Shown in pieces: positions 8,970 through 20,700 of a stretch of DNA of 39,693 bases. The DNA is from Alcanivoracaceae bacterium. Lineage in GTDB: Bacteria; Pseudomonadota; Gammaproteobacteria; Pseudomonadales; Alcanivoracaceae. The notes under the pieces are model-generated. The model ran no database searches and was not told the origin of the DNA. It was given only the letters and a program-made list of their open reading frames with translations. Every line of letters starts with the position of its first letter. The first letter of the stretch is position 1. Position numbers and translations under genes: made by a program. The stretch spans positions 407-40,099 of the forward strand of contig DAHVSB010000009.1 of NCBI GenBank assembly GCA_027324795.1, in the 5' to 3' direction.

Positions 8970-10193
8970 TTAATCACCGAAGTCATCCAAGAGGATGTTT
9001 TCAGGCTCAACGCCAATATCTTCAAGCATCTTAATCACTGCAGCGTTCATCATGGGGGGACCACACATGTAGTACTCGCAGTCTTCAGGTGCCGGATGAT
9101 CTTTAAGGTAATTATCATATAGCACTTGGTGAATAAAACCGGTGGGGCCATCCCAGTTATCTTCGGGCTGCGGGTCCGATAATGCCAAGTGCCACTCAAA
9201 GTTATCGTTTTCTTCTGCTAACTTATCGTACTCATCCACGTAGAAGGCTTCGCGCATGGAACGGGCACCGTACCAAAAGCTAATCTTGCGGTCGGATTTC
9301 AAACGCTTGAGCTGATCGAAAATGTGCGAACGCATGGGCGCCATGCCTGCACCACCGCCGATAAACACCATCTCGGCATCAGTATCTTTTGCAAAGAAAT
9401 CACCAAAGGGACCAAACACGGTGACTTTATCGCCAGGCTTAAGGTTGAACACATAGCTCGACATAATACCAGCGGGAATATCCTTACTACCAGGGGGCGG
9501 CGTTGCAATACGAATATTGAACTTAAGAATACCTTTCTCTTCTGGGTAGTTCGCCATGGAATAAGCACGAACCACGTCGTCATCATTATTTTTCGCCACA
9601 ATATCGAAGAAATTAAAGCGCTCCCAGTCACCGCGGAACTTCTCTTCAATATCAAAATCCTTATAAGGAATCGTATACTTAGGGCATTCTAACTGAACAT
9701 AACCACCCGCACGGAAGTTGACATCTTCACCCTCAGGTAGCTTAAGTACGAGTTCTTTAATAAAGGTAGCTACGTTGTTATTGCTGATAACTTCACATTC
9801 CCACTTCTTCACGCCGAAGATTTCTTCTGGGATCTGAATTGCCATATCTTGCTTTACAGTCACTTGGCAAGACAAGCGGTAACCTGCGCGCACTTCCCTT
9901 TTATTAAAGTGGCTCTCTTCAGTGGCGAGAATATCGCCACCACCTTCTAGTACCTGACATGCACACTGTGCGCAGGTTCCACCACCACCACACGCGGAGG
10001 AGAGATAAATGCCTTTAGACGCTAAAGTGCCTAAGAGCTTATCGCCCGCGGGCACCACAAGCTCCTTTTCGCCATTCACTGTAATGGTGATATCACCACT
10101 CGAAACCAATTTACTACGTGCAGCTAAAATAACCACTACCATGAGCAACAACATGACAGTGAGAACGGCTACACCAATGAGTATTTCACCCAT
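8970..10193 (-). CDS. nqrF: Na+-translocating NADH:quinone reductase subunit F
   Basis: N-terminal TM, 2Fe-2S ligands [19 protein letters not shown] domains ([31 protein letters not shown]). Confidence 0.97.
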   Translation of the reverse strand: MGEILIGVAVLTVMLLLMVVVILAARSKLVSSGDITITVNGEKELVVPAGDKLLGTLASKGIYLSSACGGGGTCAQCACQVLEGGGDILATEESHFNKREVRAGYRLSCQVTVKQDMAIQIPEEIFGVKKWECEVISNNNVATFIKELVLKLPEGEDVNFRAGGYVQLECPKYTIPYKDFDIEEKFRGDWERFNFFDIVAKNNDDDVVRAYSMANYPEEKGILKFNIRIATPPPGSKDIPAGIMSSYVFNLKPGDKVTVFGPFGDFFAKDTDAEMVFIGGGAGMAPMRSHIFDQLKRLKSDRKISFWYGARSMREAFYVDEYDKLAEENDNFEWHLALSDPQPEDNWDGPTGFIHQVLYDNYLKDHPAPEDCEYYMCGPPMMNAAVIKMLEDIGVEPENILLDDFGD

Positions 10194-10205
10194 CTCAAAC
10201 CCCTC

Positions 10206-10814
10206 CTAGAGCTGAATACCAGAGAATGACATAAAGCCTAAGGACATTAGACCCACCGTCATAAAGGTAATACCAAGGCCGCTTAGGCCATCTGGTACAT
10301 CGCTGTATTTGAGCTTTTCACGAATGGCGGCAAGCAAGGCAATGGCAAGCGCCCAAGAAAAGCCTGAGCCCAAGCCGTACACCACACTTTCAGCAAAATC
10401 GTAGTTACGCTCCGCCATAAACAAGGTACCGCCGAAGATGGCACAGTTTACGGTGATCAAAGGCAGGTAAATACCGAGCGTGTTATACAGTGCCGGCACG
10501 TACTTATCGAGAATCATCTCCATAATCTGTACTACAGCTGCAATCACAGCAATATAAGTAAGGAAGCCTAAAAAGCTTAGATCAACGTGACTTAAGCCCG
10601 CCCAAGATAAAGCGCCTCCTTTTAGTACATAGGTATAAATAAGGTTATTAATTGGCACAGTGACTACCTGCACCAACACCACCGCAATACCTAGGTTAAT
10701 CGCCGTGCTCACTTTCTTGGAAATCGCCAAGAAAGTACACATACCCAAGAAGAAGGCTAGCGCCATGTTTTCAATGAAAACAGCCTTAACAAATAAACTT
10801 AAATAGTGTTCCAT
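10206..10814 (-). CDS. nqrE: Na+-NQR subunit E
   Basis: [30 protein letters not shown]...; order in operon. Confidence 0.97.
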   Translation of the reverse strand: MEHYLSLFVKAVFIENMALAFFLGMCTFLAISKKVSTAINLGIAVVLVQVVTVPINNLIYTYVLKGGALSWAGLSHVDLSFLGFLTYIAVIAAVVQIMEMILDKYVPALYNTLGIYLPLITVNCAIFGGTLFMAERNYDFAESVVYGLGSGFSWALAIALLAAIREKLKYSDVPDGLSGLGITFMTVGLMSLGFMSFSGIQL

Positions 10815-10826
10815 GTGTCGCTCCTC

Positions 10827-11495
10827 TTATAGCACGTCGCTAGCGCGCGAGTTCGGTGCAATCTTGAAATCTTCCTCTTCCACTTGCTCAGGCTTCCAGG
10901 CACGTAGCGCCCAAATAATAAAGCCAATAATAAAGAAAGCCGACGGTGGTAAGAGCAACATGCCGTTAGGCAAGTACCAGCCACCATCATTCACCAATGG
11001 AATGATTTGGTAGCCTAGCAAGGAGCCAGAACCCAAGAGTTCTCGCACAGCACCTAGGACAATCAAGATGAAGCTATAACCTAAACCGTTACCAATACCA
11101 TCTAAGAAAGAAGGCACAGGAGGATTAGACATGGCAAAGGCTTCGGCACGCCCCATCACAATACAGTTGGTAATAATCAAACCAACAAACACTGATAGTT
11201 GGCGGCTTAAACCATAAGAGAAAGCTTGTAACACTTGGTCTACAACGATTACCAAAGCCGCAATAATCATTACCTGTACAATCATACGGATACTGTTAGG
11301 AATGAAATTACGGATCATACTGATAAAAAAGCCAGAGAAGGCCGTTACCAGTGTTAATGCAATGCTCATGGTAAGCGCGGTGCTAAGTTGCGAGGTCACC
11401 GCAAGTGCCGAGCACACACCTAAAATTTGAAGCGCGATCGGGTTGTTATTAAAGATCGGTTCAAACAAGACTTCTTTTACATTTATCTTCGCCAT
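10827..11495 (-). CDS. nqrD: Na+-NQR subunit D
   Basis: [18 protein letters not shown]..., [14 protein letters not shown]; order in operon. Confidence 0.97.
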   Translation of the reverse strand: MAKINVKEVLFEPIFNNNPIALQILGVCSALAVTSQLSTALTMSIALTLVTAFSGFFISMIRNFIPNSIRMIVQVMIIAALVIVVDQVLQAFSYGLSRQLSVFVGLIITNCIVMGRAEAFAMSNPPVPSFLDGIGNGLGYSFILIVLGAVRELLGSGSLLGYQIIPLVNDGGWYLPNGMLLLPPSAFFIIGFIIWALRAWKPEQVEEEDFKIAPNSRASDVL

Positions 11496-11506
11496 TGACC
11501 TTCTCC

Positions 11507-12277
11507 TTAGTTACCGCTCTCGCGAATACTTTTTAGGTAAGGGCCGTAAGCTTTGTCACCCACCCAGAAGCGCACCATGTTACTTACGCCTTTACTGGTT
11601 AAGGTGGCGCCGGATAGGCCATCCACTTTGTTATCTTTGTTTGGCGTTCTGTCATCCACATTGCCTTTGATAACTTCGAAGTTTAAATCGCCATTATCAG
11701 ACAACAGCTTTTTGCCTTCCCATAAGGCTTGCCAGTTCTTGTTCTCAATTTCGGCACCTAAACCTGGAGTTTCACCGTGGTCGTAGAACACTAAACCAGC
11801 AATGGTGTTGGCATCACCTTCCAAAGAGAGGAAACCATACATGGTGGACCAAAGGCCATAACCTTGAACAGGCAACACAATGGTTTCGATATTGTCTTGC
11901 TCATCGCGCACCAAGTACACCTCACCCCACTTCGGCAAGTTACGCACGCTAGCAATGTCTTCTTCATCGCTTAAACGCGTGCTTTCGGAAGGAGTGCGCT
12001 GATCGTAGTCATCAGGCACTTCGCTCGCCTCAACGAGAGTGGCAGTGCCAAGCTCAACGTACTGACGCTCAACCTCAGCGAAAGCTTCGGGAACATTAAT
12101 CCCTTCACGATACAAGCCTGCGGCAACCAAAATATTGGTTTGGCGATCAAGCACACGGTTTTCTTCTTGCATGGGACGCAAGGATACTGCCGCTGTGGAT
12201 ACGACAATTCCACATACCAAGCAGATAATAAATGCAGCAATTAAGGTGCCGCCTACACTATCTTTATTAAAAGCCAT
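11507..12277 (-). CDS. nqrC: Na+-NQR subunit C
   Basis: FMN attachment motif [14 protein letters not shown]-terminal TM; order in operon. Confidence 0.97.
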   Translation of the reverse strand: MAFNKDSVGGTLIAAFIICLVCGIVVSTAAVSLRPMQEENRVLDRQTNILVAAGLYREGINVPEAFAEVERQYVELGTATLVEASEVPDDYDQRTPSESTRLSDEEDIASVRNLPKWGEVYLVRDEQDNIETIVLPVQGYGLWSTMYGFLSLEGDANTIAGLVFYDHGETPGLGAEIENKNWQALWEGKKLLSDNGDLNFEVIKGNVDDRTPNKDNKVDGLSGATLTSKGVSNMVRFWVGDKAYGPYLKSIRESGN

Positions 12278-13521
12278 TATGCTTCACCTCCCACTGCGGT
12301 GCGGCGCTGACGGCGACGAATATTCGCTTGAATTACGAAGTAATCGATCAGGGGCGCACACAAGTTTCCGAACAAGATGGCGAGCATCATGCCCTCTGGG
12401 AACGCTGGGTTCACCACACGAATCACCACCACCATAAAGCCGATGAGCAAGCCAAACACCCATTTACCTGTATCTGTCATGGATGCTGACACAGGGTCTG
12501 TGGCCATAAACACTAAACCAAAGGCCAAACCACCCAAGGTCAGGTGCCAGTAAAATGGCATAGCAAACAGAGGGTTGGTATCGCTGCCAATGGCATTAAA
12601 CATTAAGGACGTTAACACAGCACCAATCAGCACCGCCGCCATAATGCGCCAGGAAGCAATGCGCGTAATAAGTAAAACCGCAGCACCAATCAAGATAGCT
12701 AAGGTTGAGGTTTCACCAATAGAACCCTGGATACCCCCCAAGAAAGTTTGCATCCACGTAATGCCGCTTTCGGTAGCCGCTGCGGTTAATCCCACTGAGA
12801 AATCAATAGCACCATCCGCCGCTAAGGATAAAGGCGTTGCACCACTAAAGTTGTCCACTGCTGTCCATACGGAATCACCAGAGATTTGTGCGGGGTAAGC
12901 AAAGAACAAGAAGGCGCGGCCCACCAATGCAGGGTTAAGGAAATTCTTCCCCGTACCGCCAAAGATTTCTTTACCCACAACCACACCAAAGCTAATCCCT
13001 AAGAACACTTGCCATAAGGGGATTGCCGGAGGAACGATTAAAGTGAAAAGAATACCGGTAACGAAGAAACCTTCGTTTACCTCATGGCCACGCTTCCACG
13101 CAAAGAGCCCTTCCCAGATAAAACCACCCAAGTAGACGGTTATCATAATGGGTAGATAATACACTGCACCATGCAACATATTGGCCCAAAAGCTTGTAAC
13201 GTCAAACGAAGCCAACAATGCCACTAAGTCTGTACGCCAACCTGCAATAGGACTGTAGCCAAACTCAGTGATTTGTAAGTTGGCTTGATAGCCAGCGTTG
13301 TACATACCAAAAAATAATGCAGGTAATGCCGCAAACCATACGGTCATCATTACTCGCTTGAGGTCGATACCATCACGTACATGGGATGCAGAACGTGTTG
13401 TCTCTGCAGGGCTGTACAGCATGGTGTCGAACATTTCATAAAACACATAATACTGCTTAAAGCGCCCACCCTCATGGAAGTGAGGTGCTATCTTACGGTC
13501 AATATATGCTCGCAAACCCAT
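12277..13521 (-). CDS. nqrB: Na+-NQR subunit B
   Basis: Multi-TM protein with FMN attachment context [25 protein letters not shown]. Confidence 0.97.
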   Translation of the reverse strand: MGLRAYIDRKIAPHFHEGGRFKQYYVFYEMFDTMLYSPAETTRSASHVRDGIDLKRVMMTVWFAALPALFFGMYNAGYQANLQITEFGYSPIAGWRTDLVALLASFDVTSFWANMLHGAVYYLPIMITVYLGGFIWEGLFAWKRGHEVNEGFFVTGILFTLIVPPAIPLWQVFLGISFGVVVGKEIFGGTGKNFLNPALVGRAFLFFAYPAQISGDSVWTAVDNFSGATPLSLAADGAIDFSVGLTAAATESGITWMQTFLGGIQGSIGETSTLAILIGAAVLLITRIASWRIMAAVLIGAVLTSLMFNAIGSDTNPLFAMPFYWHLTLGGLAFGLVFMATDPVSASMTDTGKWVFGLLIGFMVVVIRVVNPAFPEGMMLAILFGNLCAPLIDYFVIQANIRRRQRRTAVGGEA

Positions 13522-13523
13522 GA

Positions 13524-14873
13524 TTAACCCTCCAGCTCAATGGTTGTGAGTGTATCGCGCAAAAGAGGGCCGTATTCGTACTTGCCCACGCAGGCATATG
13601 TACAAAGCGCCAAATCCTCTTCTATCAGCTCTAACGCACCAAGATCCTGGGCGGCGTCCGTATCACCAACAATAATGGCGCGTAACAAATGCGTGGGCAG
13701 AATATCCAAAGGCATCACTTTTTCGTAGTTGCCAATGGGTACCATGGCACGCTCACTACCATTCGTTGAAGCTGTCATATCTAACTTGCGACCCGGCATT
13801 AGCTTGGATAAGTAAATACCCATTACCGAGTGACGCTTGAGGCCGGGTGATAAATAGCCAAACATGATGCGCTCACGACCTTCGAGCAGCACTGTAACTT
13901 GATTGGCGTTGCGGCCTAAAAAGGCTAAGGGGCCCCGAGCGTTGTGGCCGTTAAACACAGAACCAGACACAATGCGGTTTTCACCAGCTTTAAGCTGCCC
14001 TGCAGTTAAACTTGCCATATCGGCGCCCACTTGGGTACGCACAAGACGTGGGTCCTTCACCTGTGGGCCAGCTAACGCCACAATGCGCTCGACAAAAAGC
14101 TCGCCCGTAGTGAATAACTCACCAATCGCAATCACCTCTTGATAGCCCACGCTCCAAACTGTTTTCTGCATTCCCACCGGATCTAAATAATGGATGTGGG
14201 TTCCTGCATTACCCGCTGGGTGCGGCCCGGCAAAGGTTTCTTCGCGAATTTGGCCACCGCTAAAAGAAGGTAGCTTAGATTCTGGTGAACGGCATACCCA
14301 AACCGGGCCATTAGTCAAGCGCGAGAGCACAGTTAAGCCATTACGGAAGGCTTCTTCGTACTTGCCGATAATTACATCAGGGTTAGCTGCCAACGGGTTG
14401 GTATCCATGGCAGTCACAAAAATTGAATTCGGTTGTGAATCGAGGGCTGGCACCTTGCCGAAAGGACGGGTACGAATGGTTGTCCACTGCCCTGAATCCA
14501 CCAATTGCTGCACAATGGCATCGCGGGATAAATTCACCAATTCGCCAGCTTTATAAGCTTGGAACTGCACCGCTTCCTCACTGCTCTGCTCTACCTCAAT
14601 CACCACGGATTGCAAAGCACGGCGCTTGCCACGATTAATCGCCACAACGGTACCCGTTGCTGGTGCGGTATATTTTACGCCTTCGGTTTTCTTATCGGTA
14701 AAAATCAATTGGCCTTTGATAACTTTGTCGCCTTCCGCCACTTCCATGGTGGGACGCATGCCGTGGTATTCACCACCTAGAATGGCCACTTGCTTTACTG
14801 ATGGAGCTCCGTCGATCTCTTGGCGTGGTGCACCTGTAATAGGTAGATCGAGCCCCCGCTTGATTTTGATCAT
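13524..14873 (-). CDS. nqrA: Na+-NQR subunit A
   Basis: [20 protein letters not shown]...; start moved from the track's 14903 to ATG 14873, where homology begins. Confidence 0.96.
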   Translation of the reverse strand: MIKIKRGLDLPITGAPRQEIDGAPSVKQVAILGGEYHGMRPTMEVAEGDKVIKGQLIFTDKKTEGVKYTAPATGTVVAINRGKRRALQSVVIEVEQSSEEAVQFQAYKAGELVNLSRDAIVQQLVDSGQWTTIRTRPFGKVPALDSQPNSIFVTAMDTNPLAANPDVIIGKYEEAFRNGLTVLSRLTNGPVWVCRSPESKLPSFSGGQIREETFAGPHPAGNAGTHIHYLDPVGMQKTVWSVGYQEVIAIGELFTTGELFVERIVALAGPQVKDPRLVRTQVGADMASLTAGQLKAGENRIVSGSVFNGHNARGPLAFLGRNANQVTVLLEGRERIMFGYLSPGLKRHSVMGIYLSKLMPGRKLDMTASTNGSERAMVPIGNYEKVMPLDILPTHLLRAIIVGDTDAAQDLGALELIEEDLALCTYACVGKYEYGPLLRDTLTTIELEG

Positions 14874-14936
14874 ATTCTCTCGCCCACTTGTGATGCTTCG
14901 CATGGCGGGCGTTCAAGCGCGTCCGCACAACGAAGT

Positions 14937-14956
14937 TTACCGGGAATGCCCGGTAA
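14937..14956 (-). promoter_or_regulatory. Perfect 8-bp stem/tetraloop hairpin in the nqrA 5' leader
   Basis: TTACCGGG-CATT-CCCGGTAA (minus strand), between the predicted promoter and nqrA ATG. Confidence 0.5.
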
Positions 14957-14999
14957 TACCTGTAATTAACACTAAAACTGAGGCACTACGCCCGGCGCC

Positions 15000-15028
15000 A
15001 TTATAGGGAGCGCGGGGGCGTAGGCCAA
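15000..15028 (-). promoter_or_regulatory. Predicted sigma70-type promoter of the nqr operon
   Basis: Minus strand TTGGCC-N17-TATAAT; consensus -10 and 17-nt spacer, about 130 nt upstream of the nqrA ATG. Confidence 0.6.
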
Positions 15029-15070
15029 CAGAGATTAATGTTTTATTTTAATCCCCAGTTCCAAAGCTTG

Positions 15071-16504
15071 TTAAGCGCTTGGGTAAACGGGGAATTCAAC
15101 GCCAGAAATTTGCTGCAAAATGCGCAGCACCTGACAGCTGTAACCAAACTCGTTGTCATACCACACGTACAGCACGCAGTGGTTACCGTTCACTATTGTA
15201 GCTTCAGCATCGATCACTGAGGCGTGACGTGAACCAACGAAATCCGTAGATACAGCATCTGGAGAACTGATGTAATCCACCTGACGACGTAGCGGCGAGT
15301 GTAAAGACACCCAACGCAAGTACTCGTTTAGTTCCTCAGGTGTAGTTTCGCGCTCTAACGTTAAATTAAGAATCGCTAAGGAGACGTTAGGGGTTGGTAC
15401 GCGAATAGAGTTACCCGTGAGCTTACCTTCTAACGATGGCAGCGCTTTGGATGCTGCGGTGGCGGCACCGGTTTCCGTGATAACCATGTTTAAGGGTGCA
15501 GCACGACCACGGCGCGGACCACTGTGGTAGTTATCTAGCAGGTTTTGGTCGTTGGTGTAGGAGTGAACCGTTTCCACGTGCCCGACTTTAATACCAAACT
15601 TATCTTCCAAGGCTTTTAGCGGCGGTACAATAGCGTTAGTGGTGCAGCTTGCCGCTGAAATAATACGATCGTCATCGGTGATGATGTCGTTATTGACGCC
15701 ATGAACGATATTCTTCAACGCGCCTTTGCCGGGTGCTGTCAAAATAACGCGGCTAATACCTGGGCACTGCAAGTGCTGTTTCAGGCCTTCCTCGTCTCTC
15801 CAACGACCGGTGTTATCAATAAGTATAGCGTTATTAATGCCGTACTGAGTGTAATCAATGGAAGCAGGATCATTAGAGTAAATAACGCGGATAAAGTTAC
15901 CGTTTGCGATAATGGCGTTATCTTCTTCATCCACAGAGATGGTGCCTGAAAAAGGACCGTGCACAGAATCACGGCGCAATAAGCTTGCACGCTTATGCAA
16001 ATCACCGTCACCGCCCTTACGCACAACAATGGCTTTTACTCGCAAACCATCGCCACTACCTGCTTTCTCTACTAGCAAACGCGCAAGAATACGGCCGATA
16101 CGACCAAAACCATAAAGTACTACATCAGTCGGCTCTGGGCGTGTGGAACTTTCTGCACCGGCAAGTTGCTGCTTAACAAACTCAGCAACAGATTGATCAC
16201 CACCCTCCTTCTTGTAAGCAACGGCTAATTTACCGATATCCACTTGGCACTGGGCGATATCAAGCTTGGCAACTTCTTGCAAAATTGGGAAGGTATCCAC
16301 CACGGAAAGTTCGGCAGTTTCGATCTGCTTAACAAAACGGTGGCTTTTCAAGATTTGAATGACGGATTCATTCACTAAGGTGCGGCTGTAAACAGCAGTG
16401 GTAATATTTCTTTCGCGGTAAAGCTTCCCAATAATAGGAATCATAGTTTCCGCGATTTCTTCTCGGTTTTTCCAACGACCAAAGTGGTCTTCCAATTTAC
16501 TCAC
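15071..16504 (-). CDS. Glyceraldehyde-3-phosphate dehydrogenase, long form with N-terminal extension
   Basis: NAD-binding VVLYGFGRIGRILARLL begins about 125 aa in; catalytic SAASCTTNAIVPPLKAL; C-terminal WYDNEFGYSCQVLRIL. Confidence 0.93.
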   Translation of the reverse strand: MSKLEDHFGRWKNREEIAETMIPIIGKLYRERNITTAVYSRTLVNESVIQILKSHRFVKQIETAELSVVDTFPILQEVAKLDIAQCQVDIGKLAVAYKKEGGDQSVAEFVKQQLAGAESSTRPEPTDVVLYGFGRIGRILARLLVEKAGSGDGLRVKAIVVRKGGDGDLHKRASLLRRDSVHGPFSGTISVDEEDNAIIANGNFIRVIYSNDPASIDYTQYGINNAILIDNTGRWRDEEGLKQHLQCPGISRVILTAPGKGALKNIVHGVNNDIITDDDRIISAASCTTNAIVPPLKALEDKFGIKVGHVETVHSYTNDQNLLDNYHSGPRRGRAAPLNMVITETGAATAASKALPSLEGKLTGNSIRVPTPNVSLAILNLTLERETTPEELNEYLRWVSLHSPLRRQVDYISSPDAVSTDFVGSRHASVIDAEATIVNGNHCVLYVWYDNEFGYSCQVLRILQQISGVEFPVYPSA

Positions 16505-16672
16505 AGATTAGGCCCTCTCTGGCTCAGTCAAGGATGGCGCGCAAGGCATGCCGCCAGAATCAACAGCAAGCCCACATTCGCAGTTCTGCGGGCGCAAATT
16601 TTAACGGATTAAGCGCCTTAACGCCACCCGACAAAATGCGTAGTGCAATTTATGTATTATTAGTCACAACTT

Positions 16673-17560
16673 TTAACTTTTCGGCAGTACCCGCATCAAG
16701 CCTTCTTGAGCGGTGGCAGCCACCATGGTGCCATCTTGGCGATAAATAGTGCCGCGATTAAACCCCCTAGCTCCCGCCGCTGAGGGGCTGTCCATACTGT
16801 AAAGCAACCACTCGTCCACACGGCACGGGCGCAAAAACCAAATCGAATGGTCAATACTGGCGGATTGCACTTGTGGCTGCCAAAAACTCATCCCATGGGG
16901 CAGCATCGCCGTGGTCATTAAGGATAAATCCGAGCAAAACGTGAGAATAGCCTGGTGTACAGCAGGTGGAGCATCTATTGATTCTTTAATGCGAAACCAC
17001 ATGTGGCGCACTGGCTCCACCGGTTCCACTTGAAACATATTCACTGGCTGCACAGGGCGTATTTCTATGGGCCTTTCGCGTAAAAAAAGCGTTTTGATCG
17101 CTTCAGGCAAACGCTCAGCAAATTGCAAGCGCTGCGCCTCATCAGATTCCACCGCCTCTGGCGGCGGCACATCAGGCATAGCACTTTGATGCTCAGGCCC
17201 TTCTTCTAACACTTGAAAAGAAGCAGACAAACTAAAGATAGCTCGCCCTTGCTGAATGGCGCGCACGCGGCGTGTAGTAAACCCACGGCCATCGCGAATC
17301 CTGTCCACTTCATAAATCACCGGCCGATCCACGCTCCCAGGTCGCAAGAAATACGCATGCAATGAATGCGCCATACGGTCCGCTGGCACAGTGCGCGCAG
17401 CCGCACGCAGCGCCTGCCCAGCAACCAAGCCACCAAACAAGCTGCCTTGGCCGGTATCGATCGTATCACCACGAAACAAGTTATCTTCGAGTTGCTCAAG
17501 TTCTATCACTTGCAGCAGGTCATCTACCACAGAGGCCATCTTAATACTCTCTTCATCCAA
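16673..17560 (-). CDS. tesB: Acyl-CoA thioesterase II (double hotdog)
   Basis: GSLFGGLVAGQALRAAARTV, SLHAYFLRPGS, SIDHSIWFLRPCRVDEWLLY. Confidence 0.93.
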   Translation of the reverse strand: MDEESIKMASVVDDLLQVIELEQLEDNLFRGDTIDTGQGSLFGGLVAGQALRAAARTVPADRMAHSLHAYFLRPGSVDRPVIYEVDRIRDGRGFTTRRVRAIQQGRAIFSLSASFQVLEEGPEHQSAMPDVPPPEAVESDEAQRLQFAERLPEAIKTLFLRERPIEIRPVQPVNMFQVEPVEPVRHMWFRIKESIDAPPAVHQAILTFCSDLSLMTTAMLPHGMSFWQPQVQSASIDHSIWFLRPCRVDEWLLYSMDSPSAAGARGFNRGTIYRQDGTMVAATAQEGLMRVLPKS

Positions 17561-17700
17561 ATAACGCAGAAATAAAATGCGCTTATGATACCTAGAATCA
17601 TTCTCACATTCAGATATTTATTGTTGGTGCTTAATAAAAAGCCAAGTTGCTGCATTTCTTGTACAATGCGCCTTTTTTGTTTGGCTAGCGAACCTTGGTT

Positions 17701-20700
17701 ATGACGTTACTTCCTGACACTGCGCTTTTTCCTTCGGGTGTTGAGCACTACCGCGATTGGCAATCCATGGATTTAGGCGCCTTGGCGCCCGTTCTGGCAC
17801 AACTTAGCCAGCGCCACTCGGGCCCACTCGCTGTGCTCACCAGTAGCACCCAAGAAGCGCGCCAACTCCAAGATGCCCTCGCTTTTTATTTAGCCGATCG
17901 TGCCATACCTGTAGCGCTGTTCCCCGATTGGGAAACCTTGCCCTATGATTTATTTTCTCCACAACAAACTATTATTAATGAACGCATTCAGGTGCTGCAC
18001 CAGCTGCCCACGCTGCAGCAGGGCATCGTTTTGGTTCCCGTCAATACCTTATTGCAACGTTTGCCACCGCAGAGCCATGTCACTGCTAGCAGCTTTGATT
18101 TGGCCGTGGGCGATACCTTTGATTTAGAGTCCACTCGCCAGCGGCTTACGGAGTCGGGCTATCGCAACACCAATACCGTGTACGAAAGTGGCGAGTTTGC
18201 CATTCGCGGCGCCATTATGGACGTGTTTCCCATGGGTGAAACGCAACCTTTCAGGGTTGAACTGTTTGATGATGAAATTGAATCCCTGCGTTTATTTGAT
18301 GCGGAAACGCAGCGCTCCATCGGCACTGTGGAACGCATTACCCTATTGCCCGCTGCGGAATATCCATTAAGCGAAGCGGGTATTGCCCAATTTCGCGAAA
18401 GCTTCCGCAACACCTTTGATGTGGACCATCGCCACAATCAGCTTTACCTCGATGTCACCGACGGCATTCCTAGCCCTGGGCTTGAATACTACTTGCCCTT
18501 GTTTTATCCCACCATGGCCACCTTGTTTGATTATCTGCCTGACAACACAGGCATCATCGAGCTACCAGGGCTAGAAAGCGCCGCCATGCAAGTGTGGGAA
18601 AGCATAGAAGCCCGTTATGAAAGCCGTCGCCACGACGCGGAACGGCCATTACTGCCGCCCACCACTTTGTTTTTACCCATCAACGAGCTCCAAGCTGAAC
18701 TGAAGGGCCATGGCCGCGCACGGCTCAACCCTAGCAAAGGCGTTCACTTCCCCTTCGCTCACATGCCAGAGCTTGTGAGCGGCGAACGGCAGCACCCACT
18801 CACGCCATTGCTGAGCACCGCCGAAAACACCCCTGACACAGCGATTTTGTTAGTGGCTGAATCCGCGGGTCGCCAGCAGGCTTTACTGGAGCTGCTACAA
18901 AAGCGCGGCGTACAGCCCACATTAGTTGATGGTTGGGACGACTATTTCAGCTCAGCCAAGAAGCCCCAGTGGGCATTGACAGTGGGCCGCATTCACCAAG
19001 GGTTTTATAGCCCCCACCATCAGCTATTAGTGGTGGCGGAGCAGCAACTATACGGCCAACGTGCCTTGGCAGAGCGCCGGCGCAGTCGTCACACCACAGT
19101 GGACGCCGAAAGTATTTTCCGCTCCTTAGGCGAACTTACAGTGGGCGCTCCCGTGGTACATATTGACCACGGCGTAGGCCGCTATCAGGGGCTCACCCAC
19201 ATGCAGGTGGACGGCCAAGACCACGAATTTTTGTTACTGGAATACGCCGGTGGCGACAAAATTTATTTGCCCGTGGCATCGCTTCATTTAATTAGCCGTT
19301 ACGGCGGCTCTGATAACGAACACGCGCCGCTCACACGTCTAGGCTCCGAGCAGTGGAGCAAAGCACGACAAAAAGCCGCAGAAAAAATTCACGATGTGGC
19401 CGCCGAGCTACTCAATACTTATGCGCGGCGTGAAGCGCGAAAAGGTCGGGCCTTCACCCTTCCCCAAGAGGCCTACGACAGCTTTGCTGGCAGCTTCCCC
19501 TACGCGGAAACCCCAGACCAAGCCACGGCTATTACTAGCGTACTTACAGATTTAACCGCGGACCGTCCAATGGACCGCCTCGTGTGTGGTGATGTGGGCT
19601 TTGGCAAAACCGAAGTGGCCATGCGCGCCGCCTTTGTGGCAGTGCAAAACAACACCCAGGTGGCGGTGTTAGTGCCCACCACCTTACTGGCTCAGCAACA
19701 CTACGATTCTTTTGTGGACCGTTTTGCCAAGTGGCCAGTCACCATTGAGGTATTAAGCCGCTTTCGCACCCAAAAGGAAAAAACCGAGGTATTAGAGCGT
19801 TTAGCGGCGGGCAAAGTGGATATTGTGGTGGGCACCCACCAGCTTATTCAAGGCAACATTGCCTTTAAAGATTTAGGCTTGGTGATTGTGGATGAAGAGC
19901 ACCGCTTTGGCGTGCGCCACAAAGAAAAGCTTAAAGCCATGCGCGCTGAAGCTGATATCCTTACCCTCACCGCCACGCCCATTCCGCGTACCTTAAATAT
20001 GGCCATGGCGGGCATGCGTGATATTTCGATTATCGCCACCCCGCCTGAACAGCGTTTGCCTGTGCGCACTTTTGTTAGCGAACGCAGCAACAGCATAGTG
20101 CACGAAGCCATTCAACGTGAGTTATTGCGCGGCGGACAAGTGTACTACCTCAACAACGACATCAATAAAATGGAGCGCTTACGCGAAGACCTGCAGCAGT
20201 TAGTGCCCGATGCTCGCATTGGTATTGCCCACGGGCAAATGCGCGAGCGGGAATTGGAGCAAGTGATGACGCAGTTTTATCACCGCCAATTCAATGTGTT
20301 GTTATGCACCACCATTATTGAAACCGGTATTGATATTCCTTCTGCCAATACCATTATTATTGAGCGCGCGGATAAACTCGGCTTAGCGCAACTGCACCAA
20401 CTCCGTGGCCGCGTGGGACGTTCCCACCACCAAGCCTATGCTTTTATGCTCACGCCACCGAGCAAATCCCTTACCAAAGATGCCAAAAAGCGCTTAGAAG
20501 CCATTCAAAACGCCTCTGAACTTGGCGCCGGCTTTATGCTTGCCAACCACGACTTAGAAATCCGTGGCGCAGGTGAGCTGCTGGGTGATGAGCAACATGG
20601 CCATATCGAAACCATCGGCTTCACGCTTTATATGGATATGCTGGAACAAGCAGTGGAAGCGCTAAAGCGCGGCGAAACCCCTGATATGGAATCCCCACTC

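Noticed and set aside
9324-9692. Antisense ORF opposite nqrF (122 aa), similar to other 60-140 aa antisense ORFs opposite nqr, mfd, aspS and pot genes
   Set aside because: Codon-bias shadow ORFs opposite well-conserved genes; no motif or RBS support.
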